Made by a program: the position numbers and the translations under genes. Shown piece after piece: positions 42,701-51,700 of a stretch of 64,000 nucleotides of DNA. How positions within the stretch are numbered: the stretch's first letter is position 1; each line of letters opens with the position of its first letter. The notes beneath the pieces were generated by a model, which did not search any database, was not told where the DNA came from, and saw only the letters and a list, made by a program, of their open reading frames with translations. This DNA comes from Cryptomeria japonica. Its lineage: Eukaryota > Streptophyta > Pinopsida > Cupressales > Cupressaceae. Location of the stretch: contig NC_081406.1 in assembly GCF_030272615.1 (NCBI RefSeq), forward strand, positions 258,529,386 through 258,593,385, given 5' to 3'.

Positions 42701-45700
42701 TTTAGGATGTTACAATTCTTTATGCTCTTCTTTTCGAGATTATTCGATCCTCAAACACCAATGCAATATTGGAGTTGAGAAAATACAACACCACAGGAGC
42801 CCAAATGATCTCTGCAAGCTGAAAAACCTGTTACAAGGAGAAGCAAGGAAGCAAATCACAAAATGAAACAAATACACAAAAAATATGCTAAAAAAGAGAG
42901 AGCTCAATATTCACAAAATGTGTAATGTGATAATCCTTCTTCTTCCAATGAAAAGAAAGAACTCAACCTTTAATAGGTCAAGAAACCGTAAAAAGAAAAA
43001 CCTAGGTTTGCACATAATAATTAATAAAAGAATTAATTATTATGCACTTAAAGTTAGCTTAAATGTAAAAGAGATAAAGGGAACTTAAATAATTAAACAA
43101 ATATTGTTTAATTAATCAAGTAAATACCCGAATACTCTAACACCCCCCCTTAAGCTAGACTTAGGGAGAAGCTAAAACCTAGAATAGCTACTGAAAGCAG
43201 GAAAGATGGGTCCCGGCAACAAGGCCTGATCAGTTCCCAAATACAATGAAATCTCTATGAACTGAAGAAATAGAGAAAACCACGTGGGAAAAAACTCTAC
43301 TCCAAAAAGAGATGGAAAAGAACACCACTGAAGCATGAAGAACCTGCAAACAATGTCGAAGAATAACTGTTGATCTAAAGAACCTCCACTGAAATAGAAC
43401 ATGACCAGGTAGAGAAGACTGTAATCTGTATGAGTGCCCTCAAATGACACTACTTGAATCAGATGGCAAACAAGGCAAACAACTGAAATCGAAGATACAG
43501 ATGGCATGAAAACACCAAAGCCTGAAGAGCTGATCAATCGAACCACGGAAGCATTAGAACCAACAAGACAAACCTCCCCATAATGCTGAAGAGGGAGAGG
43601 GACAGGTACACTGAAAAGAATAGCCAATAAGAACTGCACGACGAAGAACCAGGAACATCGAAGGCGCAAATAAAGTACATGGTGTTGTGGAAGGAACACT
43701 CACTTGACACACATCATGAGGCGAATGTCGTGGAAGGAACACTCACTAAACAACGGTAGATGGCAAACAAGGCAAACATCAACCCCTCATGGCACTTTAT
43801 AAGTAGTGCAATGTACAATAAGACACAAGATATGCAAGATCCCAAGTAAACAATGCATGATGGCACGTTATCTCAGTGCGTTTGCATAAACACAATGCTA
43901 CAATGATAAAAAGACCGGAAATAGAAAGGAGAACCAAAATAGAGACATCGTACTCAGAGAAGAGATCCCAGGACCTAAAACAACCAAGATATCCACCAGA
44001 GTGCTGAAAAGCAAAAAACTAAATAAAATATGCATGGAGCAGAATCTGGAAATAAAACTCATATGGCTGGAAAGTACACAACACATGCTTTCCAAAAATA
44101 TAATTTTTTCAAAAAACGGAGTTCGGATGCTCATTCTACGTCTCCTGGAGTGCAAAAAAGAGACCCCACTTTGACTGGAAAAAAACACATTCAAACAGCA
44201 AAATTGGAAAAAAATACCAACATCATGAGGTCCGGCTCAAAACCAACTTTCTGACGCCTATTCGTTTTCAAAAAAACGACTCCGTATGCCCAAGATATGG
44301 CTAGAAAACCAAACCCCCCTTCAAAACAAGAGGAAGGGGTAGTCTGGTGGCAGGAGTGGGCGGAAATGGCCAGTGGGCGACGCAGTGGTGGCGGACAGGT
44401 GGCATGACGGTGGTCGGGCGGTGGGTTTCGGCAGCATGAGCGACGACCGGGAAGCACAGGGAACGGCTGACAGCTGAGCGGTGGGGAGCTACGAGGGTTG
44501 GCGAGGGCCGGCGAGGGCCGGTAGAGCGGGGTCGGTGACGGGCTGCGGGCAGCAGGGCCGAGAGGCGGGGGCCGATGGGTGCTGCGGTGGCGGCTAGAGC
44601 CGGTGGTGGCCACAGGGAGGCCGGCGGGGGCCGCAGGGAGGCCGGCGAGAGCCAGAGCCGGTGGGGGCTGGAAGGGGCTGGAGGGGGCCGGAAGGCAGAA
44701 GCAGGTGACGGGGGCCACAGGGAGCTGCGGCAGCCAGGAGCCGGGGAGCTGCGGCGGCGGGGGCCAGGGAGCTGTGGCAACCGGGAGCCGGGGAAGCGTC
44801 GGTGGAGCTGCGGGCGGCAGGGCCGAGGGGCCGGCGGGGCCGAAGGGCCGGTGGGGGCCGAGAGGATGGGGCCGGCAACGACTAGCGGGAGCCGACAGCG
44901 ACTGGCGAGGGCCGGAAGAGACCAGCAGACAACAGCGCGGGGCCCGAGGCCAGGGCTGGCGGCAGTGGCCTGTTGCAGTACCAAGGGCCCCACAGTACCC
45001 TGCGTACCGTGGGAACCCCCAAAAAATGATTTTTTTTTTTTAAAACAAAAAACTTTTCCTTTTCACCTTTTACAATATTTGTAAAAGAGATAAAGGGAGC
45101 TTAAATAATTAAACAAATATTGTTTAATTAATCAAATAAATACCCGAATACTCTAACATGCAATACTTGAGCATTGATTAGTAATTAATTACCAATACAA
45201 TACTAATCATAAACAGTAATAGGTTATTAGTCAGTAGTATACATATACAAACAGTATTCATTATGCTATGTATGGGGAACTCATACCACAACCATTGTAT
45301 AGAATCGAATTGTTGTATATTTACTTTCTTATAAATGCCAAATCTCATCTCCTCCAATGATGCCATGAATGCATGAGTGTTGTCTTCTTATACTTCTCCA
45401 TCGGGCTTGGAGGGTTACAACCTTTCTTCAAAGTGGTAACAGTTGGAATCCGATGTGTTCCTTTGCTACTAATTGTATGTCTCTTCGTGATTTAATCGCT
45501 CTTTTTAATGTATCGTTGTTTATTCTAACTAATCCCTCATTCCGTACTAGAGAAGATCACTACTAGAAGGGAAGACAATCGGTTCTTTCATATAAATATT
45601 ATTTACCATATATCATATCTTATCATATCTGCCCTGCAATATCTCCAACTGTTGATGATAGACAATTGTAGCATATTCTACAATCAATGAAATTGTGACG

Positions 45701-48700
45701 TCTTACTTGTGTAAGACAATTTCATATTATGGTTAGGATCTGTATACTGTTTTCGTCTAGAGTCATGGAGGGGACATGACAGTATATTAATATTACTATT
45801 AAATACTGCATAAGAACATGATCAGGCTTCATACATTAAGCATACATATTAAGCACATTCCCATGCATACCACCAAGAACAAGGATGTTACTGCATGTAA
45901 AACTTAATAACAGTTCTGATCTGATCTGATCGATGGTGAGTTCACTGGAGGCTTTTGATTCCTTTCCTTTATATCTCTCAATGTGAGGGAGAGGTCACAC
46001 CTCTTCATCATGTATGCCCTTTGGCAAGAGATGCACCATTTCACCATTAGCACCCTTTGAAAGAGTGCAGCTCTTCATTAATTCTGCCCTTTGAAAGGGA
46101 CACAACCTTCCACAATCAGATCTGCACTTCTTATTTAAATCTGATCAGCACTTCTGATTCCCAAATTATCCCCCGTTCAAATGAGTTCACTTCTCCCCTT
46201 TATACCTCATATTTGGGGGAGTCACAACTTACCATTTCCTTTTGGCCATTCATTAACTTAAATAAATTTTAATTATATTATTTTATATTTTAATTTTCAT
46301 TTATTTAGTATTCTTTTGCATTTTAATTTTATTATTATTATTTACCATTAAATTCTATTTCAAAGTGGGGACATTACACTTCCAGATCTGAGACAAATTT
46401 CTATGAGCTGGAAACTACTTTGAATCAGATTTAGGCTTCTGGTGTGCAATATCTGTATGCAGCAACTTCTTCCAGAAATTGGTTAATGTATTTCTGAAGC
46501 AATTAATGTTCATTCACAAATTGATACTTGCATATTTATAAGGTCAGTTCTTGTCACTATTCTTATCTGCCATTTGAAAGAAGTTAACCTTTCAGCTGTG
46601 TATGTTTGGTAAAGTGATCCTGTTCATTGCAAGAATATTAATTTTGAAAACCTTAAACCTGCATGTTTGGAAACTCAAATCTGCAGTAAGAAAAGTCTGA
46701 TCATACATAGGAACACTAAAAGCATCATTAAAATCAGAAGCAAACTCTGTTTAACAGCAATTTGGGAAACTGTAGCAGCTTGTATGCAAAGTGATTGTTA
46801 TAATGTCTGAAGCTAATCTGGGAAGAGTTTAAAGCAATAAACTTAAAAGCGGCCATATAATCTTCATATCTTCAATCAGTAACCTATCACCAGCATTCAA
46901 ACCAACTGTTTGACATAATGCCTGTGTACTAAATTAGGGAAAAAGTAGCAAATCTTCTGGATCAATTTTGGGGTGGGACATTACACATTGCCCCTACTGC
47001 ATACCAAGTACTTGTTAATATACAAGTCTGCTGTTTGCCTTTATTAATCTGATCTGCTGTTTATACCCAAATGTATATGTGTATCAAAAATTCTCTCCTA
47101 TTTGCCCCTCCAAATTGATTCTTTATTACCCTTTTATATCCCCATGTCTCTATGAAGAGATGTATCTCTTTGAATAGAGATAACCTTTTAAATGGACATG
47201 TCTCTTTGTTACAAATGCTGCCTTTAAAGTAATAACTACTGCTAAAACTGATCGTTGCCCTTTACTTCCTTACATTAATTACAGTTGCTGCCTTCTACAT
47301 GAGATTAACTTGGGTGCCAAAATAATGAAGGTTGGCTTGACTTTATCTTATGTTAATTCCTGCGAGGTTAATGGCCATGCCAAGGGAGTCGGCCTATATT
47401 ATTAAACATTTTCATAAGAGGTGAATCCTTAGAGGGGTTGGCCCATGTAAGAGACATAATTTAATTTATGTTATCCTCCCCAAGGTGGCGCTGCACAAAT
47501 GACCAGTCGGCCTTTTTAAATAGTCGTAAATCCCTTAAACTGGTCAGCTCATCCTGGTAATAAAATGTTAATAATTAACTCTTTTATCCTTGTATCTAGG
47601 TCAGCTATAATCACACTTTCTTGGACGGCCTCTCACATGGAAAACTATCATTTTTATATTTCAATGCCTAGGTTTTACTTATTAATGCTGCAATCTCTCC
47701 TTATAAAATCTGTAATCTGCTGTATTTATTTGTGGGGCATGACATGGGTAACCTCACAACTCTCCTTGTTATCATCGCATGAGGATGTGATTCCAAACCC
47801 GTTGATGAACAAGGATAAACTGACTATGGTTTAGAATCTATATTATATATGTTTGGTTCTTTTTTTTCCAATAATTGAACTAATATAAAAAGTACCATAT
47901 CTAGGAATGTGATTGGAAAACAATAGAATAAAATATTATAATAATGCACTCTTCTAATTAATAAGAATTTAGGACAGCTAACAACTATTTAGTGGTTTCT
48001 CATTTTAGGAGCAAGATACTCTTCATGGTGAGTAGTTTCATAAAACCCCACTAAGAAACTTAAGGTGGCTGCATCAATGGAAGAGTCTCCAAATTGTCTA
48101 GTGTTTGATAGATGACAAATGTTTGTATTATACATCTAGTTTCAGGCACATACACCAAAATTTGGGCTATAAATTAAAACTAGAATACAATGCTAACATA
48201 AACTGTGGAGCAATCACTTAGATAAAGACATATGCATTAGAAAGGATCAGAAATGTCACTCATAATGATTGTTTATACTGAAGAGAACAAAAAAGTAACT
48301 AAATGCCTTGACAAAATTCTCCTGGCATAACACAGTTGTAAGGATTGCACCTTTACAATATCTCCAGGAGTGAATTTCACTCGTGACACTTTCCCCTGGT
48401 ATCGACTCGTAATTTCAATAGTTGCTTTATCACTTTGGACTTCACAGAGTGGTTGGAACTCATCCACTCTGTCTCCCTGCAAAAATGAAATAACACAATC
48501 ATATGTTGCAAGCTCTAACAAAATTGTAAGTTGCACACATTAGTCATAATTACTAATTAGTAATTGCTAATTTAACAGCGAGGTCTGAAAAACCACTGTA
48601 CAATCTATTAACTCCACTTTTACATATTTTAGGTATAAGTTAGATTAATTTTCTTTGGTACGCAAGAGTAAAATTATGATAATGTATCTGAAAAACAAAT

Positions 48701-51700
48701 GGATAAAATGACAATGCAACTCAAGAGTTGCTCTATGTTGACTAACTAAATTAGGTGTACAAAAAGATGAACTGATTACAGCATTAGTTAATTTTGCTAC
48801 ACTTCATAGATTGCATGCAAGCAAATATCTGTAGTTAGATCTTCAATTTTCCGTAAAGCAACCTAAGAGCTTGAGAATAGTCAATTTGTCAATTCTACTG
48901 GTTGTATTCAAACTGTGGACCTGGGCGTAGGAAGACCACCTTCCACAATCTTTTCTACTCCTGACCCAGACCTGAGAAGATTCACATTTTTAACAGTATT
49001 ATTGAGGAGATCCATAAAACATATTTGAAAATCACTTGGACTGGGCACTTAAACATTTGCACCAAAATCACTACGCCATTTTAGTTTCTATCTCTAGATA
49101 GAAATGAGCTTGCCACCATTTTTGGGATACACCACAAAAGATATCTAACATAACTTTAAGATGTCCTTCACACTATCTACAAGTTTGATCCCATCTCCAA
49201 TGGACCAAGACTGACCGCTCACTTCCTGAAGATCAATACAATCACAAATCTGTAGCAGGGAACAAGAGGTATGAGACTGAAGACCTTCAGAAATTCATTT
49301 TTTATTCTTTAGCGCTACAAGCTCTTAGTGAGAGTGAATTCTCCTGTTTGGGGAAAAGTATGGCCTGGCTGTGAGTAAAAAACAATATGCAAACCAATCG
49401 TAGAAGCACCCATGTTTTTGGGTTCCTTTAATACATGCTTTCAAAACAATTAATTAATCATTTCAGCAACTCTGACTTCTTGTAATTTGCATCAAGCAAA
49501 CCTCATATTAAAATCTATACCAAATAGTGTAATTTCACAATTCTTTGATATTTCATATGTAATTTGGATCCTTTTGCAATAATGGGAATCTCAGTGCTGT
49601 CTCAAAAAAAACTAGAAATATAAATATCTACAGATTCAAAATCTTTTAGATACATAATGACCCAAAAGGGAAAAGCTCTTCCTATGCTCACCTCTTGCAC
49701 AAACCATTTGAGGAGCTCACATTCTGCAATCCCCTCACCTGTTTGTGCCAATGGAACTCCAACTATTCCTCCCCCAGGTTCCATGCCATTTCCATGAGCT
49801 TGACTTGAAAGGAAACTCTTTTGAATTGCATATGAACACTCAAACTGCAACAAACAACATAATAACAATCATTTACAAGGCTGAAGAAAGAGCACAAGTT
49901 AAAAATTTATCACCTTTAATTCAATCTATAAAATAAAACATTATAAAAACTCAATAACAGACAACAATTCGGCACTAATTGTGATTAGTTACCATTCATT
50001 GGTAAGAGGCAGAAAATCTATATAAACTTGACTAAAAAGTAAAATGGTAAATAAGCAGTTTGTATATTTTGAAGAGAAAAATATGCATTTTTTTTGCAAC
50101 TCTCACAAAGATAAATATTTTAACAAATAGTGATAAGAAATTTAAGCAACATAGCTCAAATATAAAGATGATAATATCAGAAGCAATGTGCTAGGGTAAA
50201 ATGAAAGGTAAAGAGAATGCACAATGAAATGATCATAATAAGCCAATTGATTAAGAAGTTTGAACGGAAAAAGAACTGTACAAGAACTTATTTGCATCCC
50301 CCATTCCTAGTAATTCATAAGCTTTTTTATACAAGGAAGATATTTAGATCATCCTCAATTGCCAAATCAAGGTTTCAATTTTGATTGAGCATTAAAGGAA
50401 ACAAGAAGCTCTTGAATCACTACCTTAAGCCTCCAGAATACTTGGTGGCACTGGATCTTTCTAGAAGTCATTCAACTCTTTCCATCCTCTCTCTTTCCAG
50501 GTCAGAGTTTTCTTTTCAATCCTCCATTTGTTGTAGTGAACTCTAGACTCAGAATGACTCCAAATGTTAAAAAAAATTAGGTTTAAATGCATATAGGCTG
50601 ATGGGCCCAGAGTAACAATCATCAAGCAAATTCATTCAGATGTATGGTATCTGATTCAGACATCAGAAATATTTTTTTACCTAGAGAAATCTAGGTGAGA
50701 GATAGTAGAATTATTGGAAGGGGCACAGCATTCGATTTGCTCAAGAAATTAAGAGGGCCTTTAAAGGAAATTAGACAGCTGATGTCCATCATGTTAATGC
50801 TAAGGAGCTCATCAGATTTTTTGACATGAATAAGCTAAAGAGGAGGCAGTGAGGGCTTGCCTGGATGATCTGAATAGTTTGATTATTGATAAATAAAACT
50901 TCTTGGAAACAAAGATAATCAATAGGTGGTCTGACTGTCAAAGTAAGCAAGATCTCTAGTGGGAATGATGGTGGGGATTAGATGGCACCTCTGATGCCAG
51001 TACCTCCCCTACATCTCCCATCAGATGTTAAAAGAGTAAAACAGGGACGGCTGGTTTAGGACTTTGATTGGAAAGCTAAGGCCACAGTTGTAGGTAGTTA
51101 TTATAAATCCCAGAATGATGATGGAGCTGGTGAATGCTTTGCGATGGATTCTGAAGTTATGAAAAGTGTTTGGGATGTCTGGAGAGTATTCTGATGTTTG
51201 TTAGAAGTGACCCCAGAGCTGGTTCGCATGATCTATGGTGAGAATTCAATGACATTCAGAGAATAGTTCCCCTGTGGCAGCCCAGCCTTGGCCAGCAAAG
51301 GTGTTGAGGCTATCAATGAGTTTGTTGGTGAAGTAGGAATAGTGGCATCAACTAGGAGCATAAGCAGCGCCTACATTCAGTTAAAAGGGCTAACATACTG
51401 CTGAAAAACCCACCGTAGATTGCCTATGCCTAACAGTTTTGTCTACCTGCTGGGGCAAAAAGTTGGTTTCTCAACATCCTGCTAGGTACCGATTCCAGTG
51501 ATACTCGATGATATGGTAGACTCCAGCTTGACTGCAGCAAACCTCGATGATAATGGAGTTTCAATATTTGAATTCGGTCATCCTTTGTCCTGAAAGTTTG
51601 GTTGAACATTTGGCCTGGATGGCTCAAGAAGATTTTAAAGTCTGGAATTCAAGTATGTAGTTGGTAGATTTCAGCCATGATGGATTTATATGACATCACA

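Larger units (their letters stand above)
34031..42714 (-). mobile_element. Ty3/gypsy-like LTR element with gag-protease and no visible RT
   Basis: LTRs 34031-35240 and 41522-42714 (about 1.2 kb, highly similar) start TGTAAAGTGG and end GGATGTTACA on the plus strand. The TSD is near-perfect: GTTCT (34026-34030) and ATTCT (42715-42719). It lies in the right LTR of the TRIM-like element. The orientation is minus: the polypurine tract AAAGTGGGGGCTAAA abuts the left LTR, and a primer site TGGTGAACCTGAC follows the right LTR. That primer site differs from the Met type and I could not assign its tRNA. The 6.3-kb internal region encodes gag, a zinc-knuckle-like box, an aspartic protease and a proline-rich ORF. 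No RT, RNase H or integrase is visible, so it should depend on a relative for movement. Confidence 0.85.
25580..46378 (-). mobile_element. Short non-autonomous LTR element (TRIM-like) with nested insertions in both LTRs
   Basis: Ends are TGTAATGTC at 25580 and GGGGACATTACA at 46378, with TSD CTTCC at 25575-25579 and 46379-46383. Left LTR 25580-33624 and right LTR 33876-46378 are clearly homologous once nested elements are removed (about 1417 and 1425 bp; shared phrases such as ATTATAATTCTTAACTATTA and GAGATTATTCGATCCTCAAA). The internal region, 33625-33875, is only about 250 bp. It has no ORF and a primer-binding site TGGTATCAAAGC at the right LTR (plus 33862-33873). A polypurine tract GAGTGGGGCAGAC adjoins the left LTR. 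Orientation is therefore minus. It encodes nothing and must have used enzymes of another element. The initiator-Met-type primer site suggests a copia partner. Confidence 0.85.
24439..46985 (-). mobile_element. Solo-LTR-like unit, host of the nested stack
   Basis: The unit begins TGTAATGTCCCC at 24439 and ends GGGACATTACA at 46985. It is flanked by CATTG on both sides (24434-24438 and 46986-46990). Removing the inner element at 25580-46378 leaves about 1.7 kb with LTR-like ends and no coding region, which fits a solo LTR. The minus orientation is inferred from similarity of the ends to the inner element. The alternative is that it is the 3' LTR of a longer element, because a G-rich polypurine-like stretch follows on the minus strand. 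I found no primer-binding site or partner LTR to its right. The 5-bp duplication favours a solo LTR. Confidence 0.6.

Noticed and set aside
43172-43699. 175-codon minus-strand frame in the truncated LTR element
   Set aside because: No recognisable domain and no gag or pol similarity. It includes a small direct repeat (GTGGAAGGAACACTCACT, twice) and looks like non-coding interior.
44301-45084. Long Pro/Arg/Ala/Gly-rich open frames on both strands
   Set aside because: They overlap each other in several phases within a GC-rich repeat where stops are rare. No domain, no conserved start and no splice context.
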